DNA of 64,000 nucleotides. Source: Deltaproteobacteria bacterium Ga0077539. Its GTDB lineage: Bacteria > Myxococcota_A > Polyangia > Polyangiales > Ga0077539. The notes beneath the pieces were generated by a model, which saw nothing but the letters and a program-made list of their open reading frames with translations, did no database searches and was not told where the DNA came from. Position numbers and translations under genes: made by a program. Every line of letters begins with the position of its first letter. Position 1 is the first letter of the stretch. This document shows, one piece after another, positions 36,998-44,601 of this stretch. The DNA is taken from assembly GCA_001465015.1 (NCBI GenBank), contig LNEO01000131.1, forward strand, positions 1 through 64,000, in the 5' to 3' direction.

Positions 36998-38641
36998 TCA
37001 ACGTCCGCAGCGCGACGCGACCTGCTGGCGGTAGAAGCCGAGCTCGTCGCGCCAGTATTCGCCGTTGAACGGCCAGAGATAGTGCTCTTCGTCCGCGGTC
37101 ACGCGCGCGGCGGCGGCGTTGATCGCGCGGCTCTGCTCGCCGGCGATCTGCGAAGAGAGGTTGCCGCGGCGCGCGTTCAAGATTTCGATCAAGATGGCGG
37201 TCGACTGGTTCTGCAGGTCCTGCAGCTCGTCGAGCAAGCGCTGGTAGCGACCACGGGCGAGGTCTCCGGCTTGATCGGTCGCGAAGCTCTTGGCCACCGA
37301 GATGTCCTGCAACACGCGGGCGCCGAGCGTGCTGTTGCGGAAGGCCGCCGGCATCCCCTGCAACCGTCGCTCCTCGGACTCGAGGACCGCGACGTACTCG
37401 ATGTTGCGGAGCAGCGTACGGTCGCTGAGCGCGCTCGACACGATCGGGCGCAGGTTGTTCGGCAGCGACGCGTTGCCCGAGCGCACGTCCTTCAAGAAGC
37501 GGAAGAACGCGTTGTTGTCCGAGTACTGCTGGAGGTAGCGCTGCAGCTGCGGACGCAGGTCCGAGTAGCGCGCGTTGAACTGCGAGATGGTCGTCTCGGC
37601 GTCGTCGTACTGGCAGTTCGAGAAGAAGATCACGCTCTTCAACACCAGCGACTCTGGGTAGAACGCGTTGCTGAAGTACGGGCTGTTCAGCGTGTGGATG
37701 TTGCCGAGCGCGCGGGCGTAGTCCTGCTGGAGGTAGTAAGCCCAGCTCTCTTCGAAGAGCGAGTCGAGCCAGTATTCGCTGTCGACGTCGACTCGGTTCC
37801 ACGCTTCGACGGCGCTGTCATAGTGGCGCGTCGAGTAGTAGAGGCGCGCGCGCTCGAGCCACGCGAGGTCGTTCATACGACCGGTGTCTTCGACGCCGCG
37901 GACGCCTTCGGTGAGGGCGTCTTGAATTCGTGTGAAGGCCTCGACCGCCGGCTGCGCGCGGTGGTTGCGCACGTGCGAGATGCCCATGAAGAACTGGGCC
38001 TGCACGTACCAGGTCGAGGTGCGCTGCACCTGGCCGAAGAGGTTGACGGCCTCCTCGAAGTTGCCGTCGTTGTACTTCGCGCGACCCAGCAAATAGAGCA
38101 GCTGGTTGTAGAGGTCTCGCGACTCGTTGTTGTTGAACTGCGCGAGCTGATCCGGCGAGTAGCGACCCACGCGGCGGATGATGTCCGCCGGCTCGGGGAG
38201 CTGCGAGGCGAGCTGCGCGAGCCACTGGAGCGTCGAGCCGAAGTAGAGGTGCCTGCCGCCCTGGTGATCGACGATCTCGTCGAAGACCGCGAGGCCCGAC
38301 TGGTAGAAGCGCAAGTGATAGAGGCACTTGCCGAGGTGAAACTGCGCCTTCTGCACCTGCGCAGCGGCGTCGCCGGTCTCGCCCTCGACCACGCGCTGAA
38401 ACTGCACGCAGGACTCTTGATAGCGCTCTTGCTGATAGAGGCGCAGCGCGTTCGCCATCGCTTCGGACGGCGGTCCATCCTGGGGCGCTGCGTTCTCTTG
38501 ACCCTCGGTTGCGAAGGTCATGTCTGCGCCACCCTGCCCGTTCTGCGGGCCTTGCTGCGCACTCGCGGTGCTCGACACCACCGTGCCTAGCAGCGCACCC
38601 ATCATCACGAGCACTCCCCCAAGTCGGGACCGACGACGCAT
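36998..38641 (-). CDS. Periplasmic TPR protein, GltC-like
   Basis: A 547-residue protein. The signal peptide (LGGVLVMMGALLGTVVSSTASAQQ) is followed by a short Gly/Gln-rich linker, then TPR-type repeats over residues about 55-330 (ANALRLYQQERYQESCVQF, YLLGRAKYNDGNFEEAVNLF, YYSTRHYDSAVEAWNRVD, SWAYYLQQDYARALGNI). The remaining 200 residues are helical with a terminal Trp/Tyr-rich segment (HYLWPFNGEYWRDELGFY). GAGGAG precedes the ATG at good spacing. As the first gene of the cluster it has a promoter about 260 bases upstream. In Myxococcus gltC lies in a different cluster from gltD-J, as I recall. The GltC assignment is the least certain in this cluster. Confidence 0.72.
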   Translation of the reverse strand: MRRRSRLGGVLVMMGALLGTVVSSTASAQQGPQNGQGGADMTFATEGQENAAPQDGPPSEAMANALRLYQQERYQESCVQFQRVVEGETGDAAAQVQKAQFHLGKCLYHLRFYQSGLAVFDEIVDHQGGRHLYFGSTLQWLAQLASQLPEPADIIRRVGRYSPDQLAQFNNNESRDLYNQLLYLLGRAKYNDGNFEEAVNLFGQVQRTSTWYVQAQFFMGISHVRNHRAQPAVEAFTRIQDALTEGVRGVEDTGRMNDLAWLERARLYYSTRHYDSAVEAWNRVDVDSEYWLDSLFEESWAYYLQQDYARALGNIHTLNSPYFSNAFYPESLVLKSVIFFSNCQYDDAETTISQFNARYSDLRPQLQRYLQQYSDNNAFFRFLKDVRSGNASLPNNLRPIVSSALSDRTLLRNIEYVAVLESEERRLQGMPAAFRNSTLGARVLQDISVAKSFATDQAGDLARGRYQRLLDELQDLQNQSTAILIEILNARRGNLSSQIAGEQSRAINAAAARVTADEEHYLWPFNGEYWRDELGFYRQQVASRCGR

Positions 38642-39217
38642 GGTTGTGATTCTCCTCGGATCCGTTTCGAGCTTCTGTTCCGCAGTAAAGTGACGGCGCG
38701 CTCGAGCGCGACGCCACGCGGGCGACCTCTTCTATCAAATGGCCAAAGCGGTTGCGCTGGAAAACTGAAGCCACCGTGCGAGTGACTGTCGTTCACGCCG
38801 AGTCCCCGGTCCGCTGGCGGGACAACCTCCCAGGCCCAGACTTACCGGCTTCACCGCGGCGTCCATCGCCACCAATACAAGAATATTACAACGTCACTAT
38901 GATCGCAGTGTAGTTCAGCAAGCTACTGTCTGTCAACACAACAAAATCAATAGAATTCAATAACTTATACTCATTCCGTCGCACGATGCCCGGTTTCGAG
39001 GCAGGATCCGGTGCTGCCACTACCGTTGGCGCGAGCGCGCTCGAAAATGGCGCATTTCCTGAGGAATTCGCGCGCGTTTCTGGCTTGACTACCCATTTCG
39101 CCGGGGGGTAGGGTCCCACCGTCGCTCGCCGTTGCGATCGGAGCGGATGAATTCACCCCCCGCTTTGCGTGACACAACAGCGCCGAAATCCACTCAGCGG
39201 ACACTACGAGGATGACG
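38642..39217. other. 576-base gene-free stretch, partly AT-rich
   Basis: No credible gene on either strand; short frames here have no ribosome-binding site or family pattern. Bases about 38870-38990 are strikingly AT-rich for this genome and contain the promoter candidate facing the Glt-like cluster. The right half leads to the lipoprotein gene at 39218 and shows no clear promoter. Confidence 0.7.
38907..38936 (-). promoter_or_regulatory. Sigma-70-type promoter for the Glt-like cluster
   Basis: On the minus strand a perfect TTGACA (38931-38936) is followed after 18 bases by TACACT (38907-38912, four of six). It sits in the AT-rich part of the gap and would start a transcript about 260 bases before the GltC-like gene, leaving a long leader. 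Confidence 0.55.
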
Positions 39218-39601
39218 ATGAACAAGCCGTCGCTGGCTTTGCTCGCAATCGTGATGGGACTCACCGGCGTTGCCTGCGCCGATACCGGCATCGGTGACCC
39301 ATGCAGCCCTGCGCGACCCGCTCCCATTCCGCCGGCCACCGTCGGCAGCTTCGTGCAGCAGGAAATCTACCTCGAGACGCGCTCGCTCCAGTGCCGAACG
39401 CGCGTGTGCATGGTCTGGCAGTGGGACGAGCTCGGCCGCCCCGAAGAGGCGTCCAAGCGAGTGTTCTGCACGGTCAAGTGCAACGCCGACGCCGAGTGCG
39501 GCAACCCCAACGAGTTTCGATGCGTGACCGCGTTCGTCGCGGGTGACCCCGGTATTCGCGGCAAGTACTGCGTTCGCACGGACCTCGTTCCCACGACCTG
39601 A
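39218..39601 (+). CDS. Small Cys-rich lipoprotein, unknown function
   Basis: A 127-residue exported protein. The signal peptide ends in MGLTGVACAD, with Cys as the lipidation site. The mature part has eight further Cys residues (in DPC, LQC, RVC, VFC, VKC, AEC, FRC, KYC), enough for four disulfides, suggesting a compact knotted domain outside the cytoplasm. The ATG at 39218 has GAGG 6 bases upstream; the ATG at 39212 overlaps that site and is rejected. It is divergent from the Glt-like cluster and followed 41 bases later by yraN. No family was recognised. Confidence 0.75.
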   Translation: MNKPSLALLAIVMGLTGVACADTGIGDPCSPARPAPIPPATVGSFVQQEIYLETRSLQCRTRVCMVWQWDELGRPEEASKRVFCTVKCNADAECGNPNEFRCVTAFVAGDPGIRGKYCVRTDLVPTT

Positions 39602-39642
39602 TCGCGCGACGCACGACGAGATCGACACGATCGGGGGAGACC

Positions 39643-40047
39643 ATGAAAAACCGGGTGGGGCTCGAAGCGGTCCGGCATCGCGCCGGGCTCGCGCCAGACG
39701 CTCGATCGAAGTTCGGTCGAGACGTCGAACGCAAGGTGAGCGAGGCGCTCGAAGCGCGCGGCTACGTCGTGATCGAGCGCAACGCCCGCGTCGGGCGGGA
39801 CGAAATCGACGTGCTCGCGTTCGATGGAGCCGCGCTCGTCCTCGTCGAGGTGCGCGCGCGCTCGAACGCCACGTGGCAAGAGGCGATCGCCACCGTGCGG
39901 GCGGCGAAGGTGCGGCGACTCAAGCGCGCCGCACTCACCCTCGTCAGCCGCGGCGCGCACGGCCAAGACGTCAGGATCGACGTGGTCGCGGTGGGGACCA
40001 ACGGCGCGGAGCTCGTCGAGAACGCCGTGGATTTCACGGTGACCTGA
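39643..40047 (+). CDS. yraN: YraN/UPF0102 family endonuclease-like protein
   Basis: A 134-residue protein of the UPF0102 family, which has the PD-(D/E)xK nuclease fold. The core is GRDVERKVSEALEARGY, then RNARVGRDEIDVLAFDG and LVLVEVRARS, giving the E...D-x10-E-x-K/R pattern; the usual Lys after VEV is Arg here (EVR). A conserved RLKRAALTLV and RIDVVAV follow. Family members are cytoplasmic and often sit near replication or rRNA genes; their substrate is not settled. GGGGGAG lies about 5 bases before the ATG. It is convergent with glyQ. Confidence 0.87.
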   Translation: MKNRVGLEAVRHRAGLAPDARSKFGRDVERKVSEALEARGYVVIERNARVGRDEIDVLAFDGAALVLVEVRARSNATWQEAIATVRAAKVRRLKRAALTLVSRGAHGQDVRIDVVAVGTNGAELVENAVDFTVT

Positions 40048-40068
40048 GCGCTCCCCCGAGCGCGCTCA
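40045..40068. terminator. Possible bidirectional hairpin between yraN and glyQ
   Basis: TGAGCGC and GCGCTCA form a perfect 7-base stem that includes the stop codons of both convergent genes. There is no T-run on either side, so it would be a weak terminator. Confidence 0.35.
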
Positions 40069-41010
40069 CTTCGCCGCGAGCAGCGGAAACCCGAGCGCTT
40101 CGCGCTGCGCGAGGTAGCTCTCGGCGCACTTGGAAGCGAGCGTTCGCACGCGCTTGATGTAGTCCTCGCGGGCCGCGACCGAGATCGAGCCGCGCGCGTC
40201 GAGCACGTTGAAGTGATGCGAGGCCTTCACGCAGAAGTCGTACGCCGGCAACACCAAGCGCTCGAGCGGCGGTTTGGCGAAGACCAGCTCGGTGCGCGCT
40301 GGGCCCTTCTTCGCTTCGATCTTGCGCTCTTCGACGGTGAGCAGTCGGCGACACTCGCGCTCGCACTGCTCGAAGAGCGCCCCGTGATAGGCAGGGTCTG
40401 CTCCCTCGAAGTTGTACGTGCTCCACTCCCACTCGGCGCGCCGGGCGATCTCGCCGTACTTGACGCCGGAGCTCCAGGCGACGTCGTACACGCTGTCGAC
40501 GTTTTGCAGGTACATCGCGATGCGCTCGAGCCCGTAGGTGAGCTCGCCAGAGACCGGCTTGCAGTCGATGCCGCCGCACTGTTGAAAGTACGTGAACTGC
40601 GAGATCTCGAGCCCGTCGAGCCACACCTGCCAGCCGAGTCCCCAAGCGCCGAGCGTCGGCGACTTCCAGTCGTCTTCGACGAAGCGCACGTCGTGCTCGA
40701 GCGGGTTGGTGCCGAGAGCCACCAGCGACTCGAGGTACTGCGCCTGAATGTCGATCGGCGAGGGCTTCAGGATCACCTGGTACTGGTGAAACTGCTGCAA
40801 TCGGTTGGGATTCTCCCCGTAGCGACCGTCGGCAGGGCGGCGCGAGGGCTCGACGAACGCGACGTTCCACGGCTCGGGGCCGAGGGCGCGCAGAAAGGTC
40901 GCAGGGTTGAACGTGCCTGCTCCGACCTCGGAGTTGTACGGCTGAACCAGCACGCACCCGCGGTCGGACCAGAACTTCGACAACGTGAGGATGATGTCCT
41001 GGAAGTACAT
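40066..41010 (-). CDS. glyQ: Glycyl-tRNA synthetase alpha subunit
   Basis: A 314-residue catalytic subunit of the bacterial alpha2-beta2 glycyl-tRNA synthetase, which charges tRNA-Gly. Signature stretches are [69 protein letters not shown] and FTYFQQCGG. The ATG at 41010 (MYFQDIIL) gives the usual start. An in-frame GTG at 41067 overlaps the scpB stop as GTGA and would add 19 residues; it cannot be excluded. The partner gene glyS, normally next to glyQ, is absent from the window, since the region 3' of glyQ holds yraN on the opposite strand. The gene is last in the M50-scpA-orf76-scpB-glyQ series. Confidence 0.95.
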   Translation of the reverse strand: MYFQDIILTLSKFWSDRGCVLVQPYNSEVGAGTFNPATFLRALGPEPWNVAFVEPSRRPADGRYGENPNRLQQFHQYQVILKPSPIDIQAQYLESLVALGTNPLEHDVRFVEDDWKSPTLGAWGLGWQVWLDGLEISQFTYFQQCGGIDCKPVSGELTYGLERIAMYLQNVDSVYDVAWSSGVKYGEIARRAEWEWSTYNFEGADPAYHGALFEQCERECRRLLTVEERKIEAKKGPARTELVFAKPPLERLVLPAYDFCVKASHHFNVLDARGSISVAAREDYIKRVRTLASKCAESYLAQREALGFPLLAAK

Positions 41011-41063
41011 GAACGCGGCGGAGTGCCTACCACGCTTTGGTCCGCGCCGCGCCAGCCCTTCGG

Positions 41064-41675
41064 TCACTGTCCGCGCGAGCCGCCCTCCTCGGCGCCCTCG
41101 CTCGACGGCGCAGCAGCGGTCGGGGCCGACGGGCGGTCGAGCTCGCCGCTCATCATCTGCGAGCTGAGCACCGCCTCGCTCTCGGCGGTGAGCTCGGTAA
41201 ACTCGCGCAGGGTGGGCAGGTCGCGCAGCGATTTCAGCCCGAAAAAGTGCAAAAACGCCGGCGTCGTCCCGTAGAGCACGGGCCGTCCGGCCTCTTCTTT
41301 GCGGCCCATCATTCGAATCAACTCGCGCTCGAGCAGGATCTTCAGAGCCGCTCCCGAGTCGACCCCGCGGATTTCATCGACCTCGGGCCGGGTCACGGGC
41401 TGCCGATACACGACGATCGCGAGCGTCTCGACCTGCGCCCGCGTGAGCTTCACGGGCTTGGCCTGCAACAGCTCTCGAACGAACGGCGCGTTGGCGGCAG
41501 ACGAGCGAAATTGCCAGCCGCCAGCGACTTCGTCCAAGTGGATCCCGCGCGGTTTGTACTCTTCGTGCAGCTCGCCGAGCAGCCGCCGGACGTCCTTGGC
41601 CTCGGCCCGCGTCACCTTCGCGATGTCCGCCGGGGTCATCGGCTTGTCGCTCGCGAACACGAGCGATTCGATCAC
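41064..41675 (-). CDS. scpB: Segregation and condensation protein B
   Basis: A 203-residue ScpB. It is the winged-helix partner of ScpA and Smc in chromosome condensation. It begins at GTG 41675 directly with the family start ([19 protein letters not shown]), a few residues shorter than usual. Conserved segments are [45 protein letters not shown] and [14 protein letters not shown]. The C-terminal 35 residues are low-complexity (Ala/Ser/Glu). The start overlaps the stop of orf76 (GTGA). A frame continuing upstream of the GTG has no better start codon, so the short N-terminus is real unless it is joined to orf76 by frameshift. Confidence 0.93.
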   Translation of the reverse strand: MIESLVFASDKPMTPADIAKVTRAEAKDVRRLLGELHEEYKPRGIHLDEVAGGWQFRSSAANAPFVRELLQAKPVKLTRAQVETLAIVVYRQPVTRPEVDEIRGVDSGAALKILLERELIRMMGRKEEAGRPVLYGTTPAFLHFFGLKSLRDLPTLREFTELTAESEAVLSSQMMSGELDRPSAPTAAAPSSEGAEEGGSRGQ

Positions 41676-41902
41676 GCCCGCAGCTCCGAGATCGAGCGGG
41701 GCGCGGCGCGGGCGATTCCGGGGTGCGACGGCGCGGGCTCTTCTTCCGGCGTTTCGAGCGGCGTTTCGCTGAGCAAAAGCTCGTCGACGGCCACCTCGAG
41801 GGGCGCCTCGACGGGCGGCGCGATCGGCGGAGGACCAGGCTGCCCGGCGGCCTCGGGCGGCGCGTCGTCCTCGGGCTCTGGCTTCTCGGGCTCAGTCGAC
41901 AT
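41672..41902 (-). CDS. orf76, acidic Pro-rich ORF between scpA and scpB
   Basis: A 76-residue frame that overlaps both neighbours: its ATG (41902) lies inside the last codons of scpA, 11 bases of overlap, and its TGA overlaps the scpB GTG as GTGA. The product is acidic and Pro-rich (MSTEPEKPEPEDDAPPEA, PPVEAPLEVAVDELLLSETP), with no folded domain expected. Either it is a small Smc-complex protein, or a disordered N-terminal extension of ScpB reached by frameshift, or simply a gap without function. No family was recognised. The exact overlaps on both sides favour translation. Confidence 0.5.
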   Translation of the reverse strand: MSTEPEKPEPEDDAPPEAAGQPGPPPIAPPVEAPLEVAVDELLLSETPLETPEEEPAPSHPGIARAAPRSISELRA

Positions 41903-42704
41903 CGGCGGTGATCGACGCCGGATCGACGTCTTCGAGCACGAGAGTCACATGGATCGGCGAGAGCGCGGCAGCTTGATACACACGGGTCATCTTGAGCCGG
42001 GTCATCTCGAGCAGCGCGAGGAAGGTCACGACGAGCTCGTGGGTCGTGCGCGCGTCGTCGAAGAGCTCTTCGAACGTGCAATTTCGCACGCCGCGGGCCC
42101 GAAGCCGGTCGACGATCTGGTGGATTCGATCGGCGATCGAGACCCGCTCCTCGGTGACCTCGTGGTGAACACGAGTGTCCTTGCGAGAGAGCACGCGCTG
42201 AAACGCCTCGAGCAGCGAGTGCATCGGGATCGACGCCAGGGGGGCGGTCTGCTCGAGGTCCGCGCGCAGGTCGACGCCGCGCGTGAAGACGTCGCGGCCG
42301 GCGATGCCTCGAGCGGCGAGCTCTTCGCCCGCGAGCTTGAACTTCTGGTACTCGAGCAGCCGGCGAATGAGCGCGACGCGCGGGTCTTCTTCGAGCTCGC
42401 CCACCGCGTCGTCTTGCGCAGACTGCGCCTCGGGGACGCTGGGGAGCAGCTCTCTTGATTTAATGTGCGCGAGCGTCGCTGCCATCAGCAGGTACTCCGA
42501 CGCGATGTCCAGGTTGAGCGCGTCCATGAGCCGCAGGTACTCGAGGTACTTCTCGGTCACGAACGAGATCGGGATGTCGAAGATGTCGAGCTCGTGCTTC
42601 TGAATGAGGTGCAGGAGCAAGTCGAGCGGACCTTCGAAGGCCGCGATCGAGACGTTGTACGCCGCTCGGTCGAGCGGGATCGGCGCTGGAGCGTCGGCGC
42701 TCAC
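41892..42704 (-). CDS. scpA: Segregation and condensation protein A
   Basis: A 270-residue kleisin that bridges the Smc heads. The N-terminal signature is AFEGPLDLLLHLIQKHELDI, followed by EYLLMAATLAHIKSRELLP. The C-terminal winged-helix part includes VVTFLALLEMTRLKMTRVYQ. GTG 42704 is the start: it overlaps the stop of the M50 peptidase gene as GTGA, and the frame upstream of it runs inside that gene. The upstream, longer reading of this frame was rejected. Together with scpB it forms the condensin accessory complex needed for nucleoid segregation. Confidence 0.95.
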   Translation of the reverse strand: MSADAPAPIPLDRAAYNVSIAAFEGPLDLLLHLIQKHELDIFDIPISFVTEKYLEYLRLMDALNLDIASEYLLMAATLAHIKSRELLPSVPEAQSAQDDAVGELEEDPRVALIRRLLEYQKFKLAGEELAARGIAGRDVFTRGVDLRADLEQTAPLASIPMHSLLEAFQRVLSRKDTRVHHEVTEERVSIADRIHQIVDRLRARGVRNCTFEELFDDARTTHELVVTFLALLEMTRLKMTRVYQAAALSPIHVTLVLEDVDPASITADVD

Positions 42705-43339
42705 TGCAGAGAGAGCCCGAAGGGCGACAGGATCGCCCTCGTGATGAAGCGGACCGGGACGCCGACGATGACCTCCCTGAGCGCGGGCACCGCTACGATC
42801 ACGAGCAAGATGGCCCAGCCATAGGGCTGCACCTTGCGTTGCCAACTGTCGAGCGACGCGGGCAACAGGCGAGAGCCATCGAGGCCCGGGATCGGCAGCA
42901 GATTGAAGACGAACAGCCCCACGTTGGCCGTGAACATCAGGACGAGGGCGTCGATGACCGCGCGGGGCATCGACAGCCCGCCAACGACGAGGACCGCCAC
43001 CGAAATCAGGGCGAGCGTCAGGTTGGACAAAGGCCCTGCCGCCGCGACGAGCGCGTGCGAGAGCCGCTGGCTCTTGAACCGACGGAGCGCGTGGACGTTG
43101 ACCATCACGGGCCTTGCCCAGCCGATCGTCGGGATCCCGGTGAGCGCTTGGATCGCGGGCATGAGCAGGGTGCCGATCGGATCGATGTGCGCGGCGGGGT
43201 TGAGCGTGAGGCGCCCCTGTTTCTGGGGGAGTCGATCGCCGAGCCAGTGCGCGGTCGCGGCGTGCGCGAACTCGTGCACGGACAACGACGCGATCATCAC
43301 GCCGAATCGTAGCAACAACGTCGCTGGATCGATTGCCAT
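42701..43339 (-). CDS. M50-family site-2-type membrane metalloprotease
   Basis: A 212-residue polytopic protease. The zinc site HEFAH (22-26) lies in the first membrane helix, and the second motif NLLPIPGLDG lies near residue 150, giving the third ligand Asp. About five hydrophobic segments are seen. This is the compact form without a PDZ domain (YwhC/S2P-like), which cleaves other membrane proteins within the bilayer; the substrate is unknown. The start ATG 43339 gives the family length; upstream sequence in frame is not conserved. Its stop overlaps the scpA start (GTGA), so it is translationally coupled to scpA, a common arrangement next to scpAB. Confidence 0.9.
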   Translation of the reverse strand: MAIDPATLLLRFGVMIASLSVHEFAHAATAHWLGDRLPQKQGRLTLNPAAHIDPIGTLLMPAIQALTGIPTIGWARPVMVNVHALRRFKSQRLSHALVAAAGPLSNLTLALISVAVLVVGGLSMPRAVIDALVLMFTANVGLFVFNLLPIPGLDGSRLLPASLDSWQRKVQPYGWAILLVIVAVPALREVIVGVPVRFITRAILSPFGLSLQ

Positions 43340-43431
43340 CAGGGAGCGTCCCGAGGCTCTAACACTCGGTCCGTTCGTCGACAAGCGGCGCGGCCCGTTG
43401 GCGGCAGCCGTTGGGTCGTCGAGGACCGAGG

Positions 43432-44325
43432 TCAGCCTCGAGGGTGAAACCGAGCGTGCGCTGCCTTGAGGTGCTCGGTCGTGACGTGCGTGTAGACCTG
43501 GGTGGTCGAGATGTCCGCGTGGCCGAGCATGGTCTGCACCGAGCGGAGGTCTGCGCCGCGCTCGAGCAGGTGAGTGGCAAAAGAGTGCCGAAGCTTGTGC
43601 GGCGAGATCGGCTTGTCGATCCCCGTGACGCGGGCGTAGCGACCGAGCAGCTTCCAGAAGCCCTGTCGGGTCATTCCGCGGCCGCGCTCGGTGATGAAGA
43701 GGTGTTGCGACTCTCCTTTTGCGCCCCAGCGCGGGCGAACCTCGCGCAGGTACTCGACGAGCGCGTCGCGCGCGACTTCGCCGAAGGGAACGAGCCGACG
43801 CTTGCTGCCCTTTCCGAGCACCGACACGAGCGAGGAGTCGAGGTCGATGTCCGACATCTTCAGGCCGACGAGCTCGCTGACGCGCAGGCCCGAGGCGTAG
43901 AGGAGCTGGATCATGACGTGGTCGCGCAGGCCTCGTGGCGAGCCGCGATCGGGCGCAGCGAGCAACAGCTCGACCTCTTCGAAGCTGAGGACGTGCGGGA
44001 GCTTCCTCGGGAGCTTGGGTCCCTGGATGAGCGCCGTCGGGTCGGCCGTCACCTGCCGCTCTTGCAGCAAGAATTTGAAGAACCCGCGCAGCGCGCTCAG
44101 CTTGCGCGCCTGGGCGCGGGCCGAAATACCTGCCTGCGACAGCGCCACGAGCCACGCGGCGACGTCACCGTTGTCGACGGAGGACAGCGCCTTTCCGCTC
44201 TGGCGAACGTGGACCGCGAAGCGCACGAGGTCGCCCGCGTAGGCCTCGACGCTGCGAGCAGCGAGGCCCTTCTCCACGCGAAGGTGGTCCAAGTATCCGT
44301 CGAGAAGCAGGTTGTCGTCGCGCAC
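43432..44325 (-). CDS. xerD: Tyrosine site-specific recombinase, XerD/XerC
   Basis: A 297-residue recombinase, the usual length. The N-terminal SAM-like domain (DGYLDHLRVEKGLAARSVEA) is followed by a catalytic domain with all active-site residues: R148 (ASGLRVSEL), K172 (GKGSKRR), H243 and R246 (HKLRHSFATHL), H269 (LGHADIS) and Y278 (QVYTHV). XerC/D resolve chromosome dimers at dif near the terminus. XerC and XerD cannot be told apart by eye; the TTQVYTHV ending is typical of both, so the XerD name is a preference. Start is GTG 44325. The position beside scpAB fits a chromosome-segregation neighbourhood. Confidence 0.9.
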   Translation of the reverse strand: MRDDNLLLDGYLDHLRVEKGLAARSVEAYAGDLVRFAVHVRQSGKALSSVDNGDVAAWLVALSQAGISARAQARKLSALRGFFKFLLQERQVTADPTALIQGPKLPRKLPHVLSFEEVELLLAAPDRGSPRGLRDHVMIQLLYASGLRVSELVGLKMSDIDLDSSLVSVLGKGSKRRLVPFGEVARDALVEYLREVRPRWGAKGESQHLFITERGRGMTRQGFWKLLGRYARVTGIDKPISPHKLRHSFATHLLERGADLRSVQTMLGHADISTTQVYTHVTTEHLKAAHARFHPRG

Positions 44326-44389
44326 GGACCGACCTTAGACGCAGAATGGTGGGAGTCAGAATTTTTCGCAGCGATTGTCAACGCCCCCG

Positions 44390-44419
44390 TTGCGAACTCG
44401 TCGAGGCGTGCCGTAGATT
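44390..44419 (+). promoter_or_regulatory. Candidate promoter for tRNA-Ile
   Basis: TTGCGA (44390-44395) and TAGATT (44414-44419) are 18 bases apart, each four of six to consensus, and end 20 bases before the mature tRNA. Confidence 0.4.
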
Positions 44420-44439
44420 GCGGCTCCGCTTGTCGCGGA

Positions 44440-44513
44440 GGGCCCATAGCTCAACGGGTTAGAGCGCCTGGCTTATAACCGGGAGGTTCCGGGTTCGGGT
44501 CCCGGTGGGCCTA
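44440..44513 (+). tRNA. tRNA-Ile (anticodon UAU)
   Basis: A 74-base cloverleaf. The acceptor GGGCCCA pairs with TGGGCCT (G1 to U72 wobble), with A as discriminator. The D-stem is GCTC/GAGC, the anticodon stem CCTGG/CCGGG with loop CTTATAA (anticodon TAT at 44474-44476), and the T-stem CCGGG/CCCGG with loop TTCGGGT. CCA is not encoded. UAU reads AUA (Ile). Most bacteria instead read AUA with tRNA-Ile(CAU) modified to lysidine. Candidate promoter at 44390-44419. Confidence 0.93.
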
Positions 44514-44601
44514 CGGTATACCTTTGGAGTGCGCGCGACGAACACTCACCGCGCGACTCACTGAAACGATAGACTTCACGCAGACGTCGAGGACAAACAC
44601 G

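Noticed and set aside
32821-37068. A 1,415-residue plus-strand frame opposite the GltD-like gene
   Set aside because: Antisense shadow of a high-GC coding strand: the composition is Arg/Val/Leu-rich without family motifs, and the minus-strand gene has a strong ribosome-binding site and signal peptide.
44097-44447. A 116-residue minus-strand frame overlapping the xerD start and the tRNA-Ile gene
   Set aside because: It is in conflict with xerD and the tRNA and has no motif.
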